NCBI GenBank assembly: GCA_964479465.1
Contig: CAYZMG010000062.1
Span: 1 to 27,458 of the forward strand
Direction: 5' to 3'
DNA from: CADCTB01 sp964479465
Lineage (GTDB): Bacteria > Actinomycetota > Acidimicrobiia > Acidimicrobiales > AC-14
DNA length: 27,458 bases
Below the pieces are notes generated by a model. The model was not told the DNA's origin. It searched no databases and saw only the letters and a program-made list of their open reading frames with translations. The position numbers were made by a program, and so were the translations under genes. Of this stretch, positions 7,475 to 15,881 are shown piece after piece (the first letter of the stretch is position 1; each line of letters starts with the position of its first letter).

Positions 7475-8071
7475 ATGATAACCGTGCGCGGCGTGGTCAT
7501 CGACATCGGCGGTGTGCTCGTGCACGACCGCCTGCTTGACACCGCCAGCCGATGGGCCGGTGAACTGGCGCTCAGTCCGGCAGAGATGCTTACGGCGGTA
7601 TATGGCGGCAACGACGACACTGTGCTCATCGGCCGCGTGAGCGAGGACGAGTGGTGGGAGGTCGTCCGGAGCCGACTCGGCACCGACACGTCTGGACTTC
7701 GTGCGGCACTCGAGTCCGGCCAAACATGGCAGGACGAGCTAGTCGCGGTGCTCCGTGAGGTGAAGCCCTCGGCTCGGACGGCGATCCTGAGCAACGCTTG
7801 GCCCTCGCAGCGTTCCCGGATGGCCGAGCTCGAGTTGACCGATGTCGTTCACGAGTTGTTGTTGTCGTGCGAGATCGGCTGCGCAAAGCCAGATGTCAAC
7901 GCCTTCAAGATCACTCTCCAACGTCTCGGGACCGCGCCGGAGGAGACCCTCTTCATTGACGACACGGCCGGTCACGTTGAGGCCGCCGCCACACTCGGGA
8001 TCCGCGGGCATGTTCACACGACGACCGAGGAGACCGTCAACGTCATCCGCCGCTTCCTTGCCCGGGGGTGA
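7475..8071 (+). CDS. HAD-superfamily hydrolase (subfamily IA-like)
   Basis: A 198-residue protein, ATG at 7475 preceded by AGGTGG. Motif I is VVIDIGGVL, with D10 as the likely aspartyl nucleophile. As in many 'FDxGGVL' HAD proteins the usual second Asp is replaced by Gly, which is a family variant rather than an obvious defect. Motif II is ILSNAW, the motif III lysine is in CAKPD, and motif IV is LFIDDT followed by GHVEAAATLGI. Family members hydrolyse phosphomonoesters or act on haloacids in the cytoplasm; the substrate here is unknown. It is divergent from the APH gene, with a perfect 9-bp dyad between them. Confidence 0.83.
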   Translation: MITVRGVVIDIGGVLVHDRLLDTASRWAGELALSPAEMLTAVYGGNDDTVLIGRVSEDEWWEVVRSRLGTDTSGLRAALESGQTWQDELVAVLREVKPSARTAILSNAWPSQRSRMAELELTDVVHELLLSCEIGCAKPDVNAFKITLQRLGTAPEETLFIDDTAGHVEAAATLGIRGHVHTTTEETVNVIRRFLARG

Positions 8072-8406
8072 GTTCACCAGTACCGCCAGGTCGCGTGATG
8101 ACTGTCGCCAGGTCAGCTCGCCGCCGTCAGGTAAGCTCGCCGCGTCAAGCGGAGCCCCGCAATGCGATGCGCGGCAAATGTCGGCCGGACAACGTTCCGG
8201 GCGCTCGCATGTCCGGAGTCGAAGCATGTTCGGTGCACGGGCAAGCCAGCGGCCCCTCTGCCACGCGCTGCCGGCGATAGTGGGCACCGGCACCGCTGGA
8301 TTCCGCCTGTCCTTATGGGGCAGAGGCAGACGCCCCGGAGGCCGCCGCGGAATGGAGCCGAGTGGGAAGCGGGTCGGCGGACCGAGCCAGACCGGGGACG
8401 AGCAGA
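8072..8406. other. 335-bp convergent gap with a short tandem repeat
   Basis: No gene is recognised between the HAD stop and the phosphoribosyltransferase stop. The only structure I see is a two-copy 16-bp repeat, CAGGT(C/A)AGCTCGCCGC, at 8109-8124 and 8128-8143 (15 of 16 identical, period 19). Confidence 0.5.
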
Positions 8407-8937
8407 TCACGGGATAGGTGGCAAGTCCGCCGATCGGACCAGGGACACCAGGTTCAAGTCGACCCGAGCGTCAGCCGTCGTCTCGTCCACGATGACCGAC
8501 GTCCCAGCGAAGCGTGCTCCGCTCGTTTCCACGCCCTCCTTGATCGCTCTCGCCTGACTGCCGGTCTGGATCCAATCGTCTACCAACAGGACCACGTCCT
8601 CAGACGTCAAGATACGAGCCAGCCGGAATGTCACCTCTCGTCCCCGCCAGTCCGGTCCGGAGACCACCTCGGTCTTCTCGCCGGGATGCACGCTGCCGGG
8701 CTTGCGCGCCAGGAGAAGGCCGACGCCGAGGTGCTCGGCGCACAAGGCTCCGAGAACGAAGCCACGGGCCTCAGGCGCGACGACGATGGTCACTCCCGCG
8801 GCGCTGAAGGGCCCGGCGAGGGCGGGTCCGAGCAAGGAAAGGGTGCCGGCGTCCGCGAACACTGCGGCCAGGTCGGCATGGCCTCCCGACCACCGAAACG
8901 TTCGCAGGAAGGCGGCGCGAGCTTCGACGGCGCTCAT
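8407..8937 (-). CDS. Adenine-phosphoribosyltransferase-like protein
   Basis: A 176-residue protein taken from the ATG at 8937. The frame continues to 9273, but the added residues look like antisense of the divergent kinase gene. Apt-type features are visible: VAPEARGFVLGA (53-64), RKPGS (78-82), and the PRPP-binding loop VVLLVDDWIQTGSQ (115-128) in place of the usual VDDLLATGGT. The fold transfers a base to PRPP in nucleotide salvage. The altered loop (W-I-Q-T-G-S) and short N-terminus mean adenine specificity is not assured. It is divergent from the second APH kinase, with a perfect 8-bp dyad between the two starts. Confidence 0.78.
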   Translation of the reverse strand: MSAVEARAAFLRTFRWSGGHADLAAVFADAGTLSLLGPALAGPFSAAGVTIVVAPEARGFVLGALCAEHLGVGLLLARKPGSVHPGEKTEVVSGPDWRGREVTFRLARILTSEDVVLLVDDWIQTGSQARAIKEGVETSGARFAGTSVIVDETTADARVDLNLVSLVRSADLPPIP

Positions 8938-8998
8938 GTCGTGATGATGCCCGAGAGCCGGCGTTGCGCGCGGAGCGGATCCCGAAGCCGGCGAGCCC

Positions 8999-9018
8999 GC
9001 GACCATCCGAATGGTCGC
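8999..9018. promoter_or_regulatory. Perfect 8-bp inverted repeat between divergent PRT and APH genes
   Basis: Arms GCGACCAT (8999-9006) and ATGGTCGC (9011-9018) with a CCGA loop, centred in the 99-bp gap between the two starts. Its position suits an operator acting on both genes, or a leader hairpin 18 bp before the kinase GTG. Confidence 0.48.
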
Positions 9019-9036
9019 CGCAGTACCGTTCGGCTC

Positions 9037-9879
9037 GTGCCTGGCGACGCCATCCCACCGGAGCGAGATGACGTCTATGAGGCCTTCGGGATCGAGGTCG
9101 GCCATGCTCGGCGTCACCCCTACGGCTTCGAGAGTGAGTGTTGGGTCCTCGACGACCGATGGCTCGTCAAGGTCTGGCGCAAAGACCCACCGGCCAATCT
9201 GGAACTCCTCGAGCAACTCGACCTGCCCGTGCCCGTGCCCCTTCGGACCCGGGATGGGAGGCTGACAGCGCAAACCGGAGGTCGCTCATTCGCAGTGTTT
9301 CCGCTCATCAGCGGCCGGCCCGCGACTTGGGACGACGCCGCCGAGCTCGGGTCGGTAATGCGGCGCATCCATGACCATCAGACAGAGGTCCCCGGCCTGA
9401 ATCGAGGTGACCTCGACTCCGCGGGCATCGAATTCCTCCGCCAGAACCTGGCCCACCCCTGGATCAGCGATCGGCGCGGCGAGGTGATGGAGATGGTCGA
9501 TCGCCTGGAGGCGGTGATCCAGCGAGTGCAGCACGTCGAAGTCGACCGGGTGTTGTGCCACGGCGACCTCATCGGCGACAACGTGCTCATCGGAGACAAC
9601 GGCCACGTCGTCGCCATCGTGGACTGGGACGGGGCCGCACTGGCTCCTCGTGAGTACGACCTCTGGATCGCGACCGAGGGACCCCGACCCGGCACCTTCC
9701 TGAACGCCTACGGCCCCGTCGACCTCGATCCGGACCACCTTGAGTACGCACTTCTGGGCCGTGCGGTCGGCGACCTCGCGGCCCGAGTCGAAGAACAGCG
9801 AGACCGCCCAGGTATCGACACCTGGGGCTTCGACCGCTGGCGTCGACTCGACGAGAACCTGGGCGTGATGCTGGGATGA
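9037..9879 (+). CDS. APH-family phosphotransferase
   Basis: A 280-residue protein from the GTG at 9037. The frame is open much further upstream, but that part is antisense to the phosphoribosyltransferase and reads as non-coding. The kinase-fold evidence includes the strand WLVKVWRKDP with the likely ATP-binding lysine (K45). Further evidence is the hinge-like FAVFPLISGRPA, the catalytic loop VLCHGDLIGDNVL (H175-G-D177, N182) and the metal-binding IVDWDG (D196). It resembles the general aminoglycoside phosphotransferase family in actinobacteria; no substrate can be named. No strong ribosome binding site precedes the GTG. Confidence 0.8.
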   Translation: MPGDAIPPERDDVYEAFGIEVGHARRHPYGFESECWVLDDRWLVKVWRKDPPANLELLEQLDLPVPVPLRTRDGRLTAQTGGRSFAVFPLISGRPATWDDAAELGSVMRRIHDHQTEVPGLNRGDLDSAGIEFLRQNLAHPWISDRRGEVMEMVDRLEAVIQRVQHVEVDRVLCHGDLIGDNVLIGDNGHVVAIVDWDGAALAPREYDLWIATEGPRPGTFLNAYGPVDLDPDHLEYALLGRAVGDLAARVEEQRDRPGIDTWGFDRWRRLDENLGVMLG

Positions 9880-10026
9880 CCGCGCCCGCGGAACCGAGGA
9901 GCATTTCGCAGGCAGCGGGTGCTGGCCCTGGGTGCCTCTTCAGCCGAGCTCCAGCGCTGCCAGCTCGCGTTCGAGGCGACTCGCAAGTCACTAGCCTCCC
10001 AACAGCTCGAGACGGAGGCACGCACA

Positions 10027-10458
10027 ATGAACGGCGCTCCGAGCCGCAGCGGCAGCATCACGATCCGAACCCTCGTCGTCGTGCTGATGGTCACCAACGG
10101 GGTTCTCGGTTTCATGGTGGTGACGCTGAACGGCGAGGTTTCCCGGCTCGGCAGAAAGGCGGTGACGAGCCAGACGGTGCAGGCCATGAATGATCGAGTC
10201 ACTTCCTTAGAGATGGCAATCATCACGGCAGCGCAGAGCTCGGGTCGTCAAAGCCGCACCGTCACGGACGTGGACAGCGACCTCAAGGACTTGGAGAGGG
10301 CGTTGTTTGGCTATACAGGCCCCTCAGCCGTCAGCGACACCATCGGGCTACTTGAGTCCCGAGTGGATGATCTTGAGTCCTGCATCAATCGTGTCGTGTC
10401 GCAGGTCTCGACTCAATTGTCGTTGCCGACCCGGTTCCCCTCGTTTTCTCGCTGCTGA
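10027..10458 (+). CDS. Small membrane-anchored coiled-coil protein
   Basis: A 143-residue protein with a good ribosome binding site (GGAGG at 10014-10018, 8 bp before the ATG). After a short basic N-terminus there is one transmembrane helix, around TLVVVLMVTNGVLGFMVVTL. The rest is a hydrophilic, heptad-like stretch through VQAMNDRVTSLEMAIITA and VDSDLKDLERALFG to IGLLESRVDDLESCINRVVS. This predicts a single-pass protein with a coiled coil. I recognise no family. It ends 14 bp before the acetyltransferase GTG, so the two are probably cotranscribed. Confidence 0.7.
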   Translation: MNGAPSRSGSITIRTLVVVLMVTNGVLGFMVVTLNGEVSRLGRKAVTSQTVQAMNDRVTSLEMAIITAAQSSGRQSRTVTDVDSDLKDLERALFGYTGPSAVSDTIGLLESRVDDLESCINRVVSQVSTQLSLPTRFPSFSRC

Positions 10459-10472
10459 TCGAGAGTGCGCCG

Positions 10473-10892
10473 GTGCAGATCCGTGAGCTGACGGCCGAGG
10501 ATCGCGACGACGTCGTCGACCTCTGGCACGAAGCGGGATTGACGCGACCCTGGAATGACCCGGCGGGCGATTTCGATCGCGCTCTTATCGGCGCCACATC
10601 TGCAGCAATCGGTGCCTTCGACGCGGTGGAGCTCATCGCTACTGTGATGGTCGGCCACGATGGCCACCGCGGGTGGGTGTACTACCTCGCCGTGATGTCG
10701 ACCAGACGCAGGGCAGGACTCGGTCGTCGCTTGATGAGCGAGGCCGAGAGCTGGTTGCTGGCGCGGGGCGCCGTGAAGGTGAACGTGATGATCCGTCATG
10801 ACAATGTCGATGTACTTGGCTTCTACGATCGGCTGGGCTATTCGGACGACGAGGTTACGGTCCGTGCTCGCTGGCTTCGCGAACCGACCTAG
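10473..10892 (+). CDS. YpeA-like GNAT acetyltransferase
   Basis: A 139-residue protein from a GTG at 10473. It follows the YpeA pattern: MQIRELTAEDRDDVVDLWHE, then LTRPWNDPAGDFDRAL, ATVMVGHDGHRGWVYYLAV, the acetyl-CoA-binding RRRAGLGRRLMSEAE (the R/Q-x-x-G-x-G/A motif), then DNVDVLGFYDRLGY. GNAT enzymes transfer acetyl from acetyl-CoA to an amine; the YpeA substrate is not known to me. Length matches the family. It lies just after a coiled-coil membrane protein gene and converges with the ABC transporter pair. Confidence 0.86.
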   Translation: MQIRELTAEDRDDVVDLWHEAGLTRPWNDPAGDFDRALIGATSAAIGAFDAVELIATVMVGHDGHRGWVYYLAVMSTRRRAGLGRRLMSEAESWLLARGAVKVNVMIRHDNVDVLGFYDRLGYSDDEVTVRARWLREPT

Positions 10893-10985
10893 GCAGTTCA
10901 CTGGTGGGCGCGGACCCGGCGATCGGGCGGGCCCAACAGGCGATCGCGCCCTTGCCGTTATGGGGCTGTCGGGTGACGCTGCCGG

Positions 10986-12776
10986 TCAGCGGTAGGCCCG
11001 GGCCTGGATTGAGTACAGGTCGGAGTAGAGGCCGGGGGTGGCCATCAGCTCGTTATGGGTGCCGGAGGCCACGATCCGACCGTCGTCGACCACCACGATG
11101 AGGTCCGCCAGCCGGACGGTGGAGAACCGGTGAGAGATCAGCAAGGTGACCGCGCCGGTGTTGGCGCCCGCCTCCGCCGCGGCCCGGGCGTACCGCTCGA
11201 AGAGGGCGTGCTCGGCGGTGGCATCGAGCCCGGAGGTGGGCTCGTCGAGAATGAGGAGGAGCGGTGCCTCGTCCATCAGGGCCCGGGCGATGGCGACCTT
11301 CTGCCACTGTCCCTCGGACAGCTCGGCCCCGCCTTCGAACAGCTTGCCGAGTTGGGTCTCCAACCCCTCCGGTAGGGTCGCTCCGAGGCCGGAGGCCTGG
11401 CTGCGGGCCAGGGCCAGTTCCACGGCGGCGATGTCGTCGATCCGGTCGAGCTCGCCGATTCCGACCGCCTCGCGCAGCACGAACTGGAACCGGGCGAAGT
11501 CCTGGAAGCCAGCCGACACCCGTCGCCGCCACCCGGCGACATCGAGGCTGGCCAGGTCCACGCCATCGACGAGGATCCGCCCCACCGACGGCTCATAGCA
11601 GCGTGACAGCAGTTTGACCAGCGTCGTCTTGCCGGCGCCGTTCTCACCGACCAGCGCCACCACGGAGCCCGCCCGAAGACGCAGGTCGACGTCGGTGAGC
11701 ACGTCTGCCTCGGTTCCCGGATAGCGGAAGCCAACACCAACCAGATCGATGCCGACGCTGAGTCGTTCCGGCGGGGGCAGGAGTTGGTCGCCATGCGGAA
11801 TGACGGCGGCGGCATAGTCGCGCAGCCACAGCAACCGCTGCACCGCCCGGTAGATCCCCGCGCCGTCCGCGGCCAGGGCGACGGCCCGACCGACCTGGCC
11901 GCTGACATCGCTGGCAAGGGCAACAACCAAGAGCACGTCGCCCGGCGTTGCCTCTCCCCGGGCTGCGAGGGCGACCGCGAAGACGATGGCGCCGACGTAG
12001 CCGGCGGCGAAGGCCAACCACCCGGCGACCCGAACCAGTCCCGACCGCAGCTTGGTCCGGGCCATGGTGTCGGTGACCTCGTTCCACAGCCGGTTCTGGC
12101 GACCGATGACCTCGGGCCCGAGGCCGAAGATGCGCAGTTCCTTGGCCGGCGCCGACGCCGTGGCCAGATCGTAGAGGTGGTTCTGCTGGCGCACCCGCTC
12201 GGCGGTCGCCTCGTTGGCGACCTCCACGATGCGGTTGGCCCGGCTCCCGGTCCATATCGACGGCAGGGCCAGCAGCGGCAGGGCCAGCAGCAGCGGGTGG
12301 ATATAGGCCAACAAGACGGCGGTCATGCAGATGCGGGAGGCCAGCGAGATGGCTCGGCTGCCGGTCCCGATGTAGTTGGTGAGGGTCCGACTCTGGCTGC
12401 GCAGCAGGGCGATGCGGTCGGCGTACTCGGGCCGCTCGTGGTGTTCGATGCCGGGGACATCGGCGGCAAGGCGCATCACGTCCTGCATGAGCACGAGCGA
12501 TCCCGACTCGTGCAGGTCCTGGAAGCGTGAGCCGGACCAGGCGCTCAGCGCCCCCGACAGGCTGAGCGACAGGGCCAGGGCGACGCCCCCGACGGCCACG
12601 CTGCGCCCGTCACCGGCTGCCGCCCCGTCCACCATCAGCTTCAGCCACAGGGCGAGCAGCGGCGCACCCGCCATGCTGACGGCCACGTCGACGGCGACGG
12701 CCGCTGCTGCGGTGCGGGGTGCGTCCTCGCGGAGGGCGTCCCACAGCAGCGCCGACACCCGACGGAGGTCACCCAT
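10986..12776 (-). CDS. ABC exporter half-transporter (TMD-NBD), second of pair
   Basis: A 596-residue fused permease/ATPase. The N-terminal membrane domain of roughly 300 residues is of the ABC exporter type. The ATPase domain has Walker A GENGAGKTTLVKLL (from about residue 377), a Q-loop in AGFQDFARF, Walker B LLILDEPTSGLD and an H-loop in LLISHRFSTV. The signature is ELSEGQWQKVAIARAL, where the canonical LSGGQ glycine is Glu. The ATG at 12776 overlaps the TGA of the upstream half-transporter by 8 bp, so the two are coupled and likely form a heterodimer. A longer frame to 12827 is less likely because it lies inside the upstream gene. The exported compound is unknown. Confidence 0.88.
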   Translation of the reverse strand: MGDLRRVSALLWDALREDAPRTAAAAVAVDVAVSMAGAPLLALWLKLMVDGAAAGDGRSVAVGGVALALSLSLSGALSAWSGSRFQDLHESGSLVLMQDVMRLAADVPGIEHHERPEYADRIALLRSQSRTLTNYIGTGSRAISLASRICMTAVLLAYIHPLLLALPLLALPSIWTGSRANRIVEVANEATAERVRQQNHLYDLATASAPAKELRIFGLGPEVIGRQNRLWNEVTDTMARTKLRSGLVRVAGWLAFAAGYVGAIVFAVALAARGEATPGDVLLVVALASDVSGQVGRAVALAADGAGIYRAVQRLLWLRDYAAAVIPHGDQLLPPPERLSVGIDLVGVGFRYPGTEADVLTDVDLRLRAGSVVALVGENGAGKTTLVKLLSRCYEPSVGRILVDGVDLASLDVAGWRRRVSAGFQDFARFQFVLREAVGIGELDRIDDIAAVELALARSQASGLGATLPEGLETQLGKLFEGGAELSEGQWQKVAIARALMDEAPLLLILDEPTSGLDATAEHALFERYARAAAEAGANTGAVTLLISHRFSTVRLADLIVVVDDGRIVASGTHNELMATPGLYSDLYSIQARAYR

Positions 12777-14604
12777 CGAAGCGCGACGCCTGCAGAGAGA
12801 ACATCCGGGCATAGAGGCCGCCGGCACGAACGAGCTCGTCGTGGGTCCCCTCCTCGACCACCCGGCCGGCGTCGAGCACGCAGATGCGGTCGGCCCGGCG
12901 CACCGTCGAGAACCGGTGGGAGATCAGCAATGTGGTGACCGGGCGGCGGTCGGGCTCGCCGGCTCCGGGCGAGACCACCTGGAGCAGGTGCTCGAAAAGC
13001 TCGGCCTCGGCCCGCACGTCCAGGTTGGCGGTGGGCTCGTCCAGGGCGAGGATGCCGGCCCCACCATCGACGGCGAACAGCGCCCGGGCCAGGGCCACCC
13101 GTTGCCACTCGCCGCCGGAGAGGTCGGCTCCGCCCGTGTAGCCCCGGGCCAGAACGGTGTCCCAACCACGGGGCAGGTCCTCGGTGACGGCCAGGCTGCC
13201 CGCACGCCGGGCTGCGCTGCGGAGGGCGTCGCCGTCGTCCATTCGGGACACGCACCCGAAGCCGACGTTCTCGGCCGCCCCCAGCTCGTAGCGCACGAAG
13301 TCCTGGAAGATGACCGCCAGCTGCGCCCGCCACGACGCCAGGTCGAGCTCGCGCACGTCGACGCCGTCGACCAGGATGCGGCCCGAGGTCGGCTCGTAGA
13401 GCCGGGCCAGCAGCTTGACGAGGGTGGTCTTACCCGCGCCGTTGGCGCCGACGATGGCCAACGACGCCCCGGCGGGCACGGTCAGGTCGAGGTCGTCGAA
13501 GACCTGCCGGCCGCCGGGATAAGCGAAGCTCACGCTCTCGAAGCGAATGGCGGGTGGACTAGTCGCGGCGACGAGACGCCCGCCCACGGGCTCGCCCGCC
13601 CCGACCTCGGCCGCCCGGTGCTCCAGCTCGGCCAGGGCCGGGAGGGCGGCGGTGCCGAAGTCGATCTGGTACTCCTCGAAGCCGAGGCCGCCGAGGGCCA
13701 GGAGCTGGAGCGACGCCTGGAGGACGACGGCGAGGGTGCCGACGTCGATTCGGCCGTCCAGCGCGGCCCGGCCGGCGATCAGGAACGCGAGCAGGTTCAG
13801 CGGCGCCATCAGCAGGTGGTACGCGCAGATCCGCCGGGTGGTCCGGTGGCGCAGCACCGACATGGACCCCGTGACCTGCGTCCACACGCGGGTGTGCCGG
13901 TCGAGGATCCACCGGCTCAGGCCGAAGACCCGGGTTTCCTTGGCCGCCGGCGGCTCCACCACCAGTCCGCTGAGGTAGCCGGCCTGCCGATACGACGGGA
14001 GATGGTCGTCGAAGGCACGGGCCAGCGCCAGGTTGTCGCGGTGATGGGGGCGCCGGTAGAGGGCGACGCCGACCAGCATCGCCGCGGCCAGCCATCCGGA
14101 GAACCGGGCGATGAGCAGGGCGGCTCCCACGCCCTGGGCATACTTGGCGCCAAGTCCCACCATGCCCACCGCCGCGCCCCCCGGGGTGGCCGGCCGGAAC
14201 GGCCCTGGTCGGGCCGCGCTTTGCGTCACCAGGTCCTGCATGGCCGGGTCCTCGAGAACCGCCACTCCCGCCGTCCGGGTTGTCGCGGCCATGACGCGTT
14301 CGCGCAGAGAGCCGTCGATCCGGCTGGCCGCCAGGTAGACGAGGACGGCCCGTATGGGGTCGAGGAGCTGGCGGGCGGTGAAGAGGGCGGCCAGGAGAAT
14401 CAGCGGCCCCATGACCTGGGGGACACTCGGCGTCGCCGTCACCCGGGCAATCAGCCGGCCCGTCGTGGCGATGATGGCCAGCGGCAGGACCGCGTCCACC
14501 GCCGCGGCAGCGATCACCCCGAACAGGACCGCCCGGCCCGCATGGGGCAACAGCCGAAACAGGTCCCGCCATCGCGCCACCCGAGTTCCCCGCACGTCCG
14601 CCAT
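12769..14604 (-). CDS. ABC exporter half-transporter (TMD-NBD), first of pair
   Basis: A 611-residue permease/ATPase fusion. The first helix is near VLFGVIAAAAVDAVLPLAII. The ATPase carries Walker A GANGAGKTTLVKLL (about 386-399), a Q-loop in VIFQDFVRYELG, a canonical LSGGEWQRVALARAL signature, Walker B ILALDEPTANLD and an H-loop in LLISHRFSTVRRAD. I chose the ATG at 14604 because GAGG lies 9 bp before it; the in-frame ATG at 14613 has no spacing from that sequence. In heterodimeric exporters one ATP site is often degenerate. Here the partner has the altered signature, which fits that asymmetry. The pair could export a peptide, lipid or drug. Confidence 0.88.
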   Translation of the reverse strand: MADVRGTRVARWRDLFRLLPHAGRAVLFGVIAAAAVDAVLPLAIIATTGRLIARVTATPSVPQVMGPLILLAALFTARQLLDPIRAVLVYLAASRIDGSLRERVMAATTRTAGVAVLEDPAMQDLVTQSAARPGPFRPATPGGAAVGMVGLGAKYAQGVGAALLIARFSGWLAAAMLVGVALYRRPHHRDNLALARAFDDHLPSYRQAGYLSGLVVEPPAAKETRVFGLSRWILDRHTRVWTQVTGSMSVLRHRTTRRICAYHLLMAPLNLLAFLIAGRAALDGRIDVGTLAVVLQASLQLLALGGLGFEEYQIDFGTAALPALAELEHRAAEVGAGEPVGGRLVAATSPPAIRFESVSFAYPGGRQVFDDLDLTVPAGASLAIVGANGAGKTTLVKLLARLYEPTSGRILVDGVDVRELDLASWRAQLAVIFQDFVRYELGAAENVGFGCVSRMDDGDALRSAARRAGSLAVTEDLPRGWDTVLARGYTGGADLSGGEWQRVALARALFAVDGGAGILALDEPTANLDVRAEAELFEHLLQVVSPGAGEPDRRPVTTLLISHRFSTVRRADRICVLDAGRVVEEGTHDELVRAGGLYARMFSLQASRFDG

Positions 14605-14857
14605 GGCCCGCATCCTCGCGCCCTACGGAGCCCGTGGCAGGCGAGATTTCGGCCGGTAGAATGGAACCAGCGGCCGGCATTCAGCGGGGGCGTCGTAGAC
14701 GTTTGGTCTCGGGCGTCGTGGCGCCTCTTGGTACCCCTGCTCCGGCGGTAGGGGGCGTACTCGCCGACCGAGGCAGCCGGGATCATGGGCGCCCAGGGGC
14801 ACGGCCCCCGCTCCGGCGTCGTGTTCCCCGATTATCACGTCCGAGGCTGGCTGCGGG

Positions 14858-15664
14858 TCACGGATCAAGGTCCCACAGAACTCGGTAGTAGTGGGTCCGC
14901 CCCGGGTCGGCCTCGATGCCGTAGGCGTCGAGCACGGACTGCTCCCAGCCAGGCCCGTAGTTCCATGTCGTACTCAGGGTGGCGATGGCGAGGTCCGCCC
15001 AGCGGTCGGCGACTCCCATGCTGCCGAAGTCCACATGTCCCGACCAGTTCCCCCGGTCGTCGATGAGGGTGTTCGGTGCGCAAGTGTCGCCGTGACACAC
15101 GACGAGCTTGTCGACCTCGGGGATGTCCCGGACGAGGGCGAGCGCTGCCCAGAGGTCGAGCGGTCGGTGTGTCTGCTCCCACTCGACAGGGTCGATTTGT
15201 CCGGCTTCGGCCCGCTGGTGCGCGTCGGCGACCCGATCGGCCGCTGACCAGGAGAAGGGGCAGCGGGCGACGGGCAGTGTGTCGTGCAAGACCCGGAGGC
15301 CCTCACCGATCGCTCTGGTAGCGGAGGCTGGATCGGCAACCCAGCGCTTCGTCACGGCATTCTCGCCGGCGAGGGGCAATGTGATCATCCAGGAACCATC
15401 GCCGTCCGACCCGGCGTCGACGACCACCGGGACCCGGACGAACTGCACTGCCCAGTCGAGCCGAGCCGCTTCAGCGGCCAGATCGAAGCTGCCGACAGGT
15501 GTCCATTTCACGAAACGCCGTCCAGCGCCCTCGCCGTACTCGCACGTAACGCCGCCGACGCCGTTGCGCCAGACCACCCGAACCGGCCGGCCACGGGCCA
15601 ACACGAGCACCTGGGTGGGGATGGCGACATCGGTTGCGCCGGACGCGGATTCCACCGTCGCCAC
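14858..15664 (-). CDS. Aminoglycoside 3'-phosphotransferase (APH(3')) family kinase
   Basis: From the GTG at 15664 the protein is 268 residues, the usual APH(3') length. APH(3') landmarks line up with the well-studied enzymes: RFVKW with K53, AAEAARLDW with E65, the catalytic loop VVCHGDTCAPNTL (D193, N198) and the DFG-like HVDFGS (D212). The family-typical GVADRWADLAIATLSTTWNYG and YYRVLWDLDP ending are also present. The family phosphorylates the 3'-hydroxyl of kanamycin/neomycin-type aminoglycosides with ATP. All catalytic residues are intact, so resistance activity is plausible. However, environmental homologues may serve other substrates. The frame continues upstream to 15766, but the extra residues do not resemble APH(3'). 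Confidence 0.85.
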   Translation of the reverse strand: MATVESASGATDVAIPTQVLVLARGRPVRVVWRNGVGGVTCEYGEGAGRRFVKWTPVGSFDLAAEAARLDWAVQFVRVPVVVDAGSDGDGSWMITLPLAGENAVTKRWVADPASATRAIGEGLRVLHDTLPVARCPFSWSAADRVADAHQRAEAGQIDPVEWEQTHRPLDLWAALALVRDIPEVDKLVVCHGDTCAPNTLIDDRGNWSGHVDFGSMGVADRWADLAIATLSTTWNYGPGWEQSVLDAYGIEADPGRTHYYRVLWDLDP

Positions 15665-15881
15665 CTTGCACGCACCGGCCCGAATCCGCCAGCCGCCATG
15701 GGGGACACGTGCGATCAGGCGCGCACTAGCGCTTCGCCCAATGATGCCCCGCGGCCGACATCTCATCGCCGCGCCGAAGACGTCTATCCGCCGGCAACTT
15801 CGTGCTCCTGGTCCGCTACATCACAGCCCGTGTGGCCCTGTGCAGAGACCTCAACCTCCCCGCGGCCAGGGGGTCGCCCGG

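Noticed and set aside
8444..8466. GGTTCAAGTC resembling a tRNA T-loop.
   Set aside because: The flanking bases do not form a T-stem and the site lies inside the phosphoribosyltransferase coding sequence.
8362..9036. Long N-terminal extension of the kinase at 9037-9879 (plus-strand frame open from 8362).
   Set aside because: It runs antisense through the phosphoribosyltransferase, whose Apt motifs are clear; the extension has no recognisable domain.
12376..14751. A 791-codon plus-strand open frame.
   Set aside because: It is the antisense of the ABC exporter genes, which carry complete Walker, signature and H-loop motifs on the minus strand.
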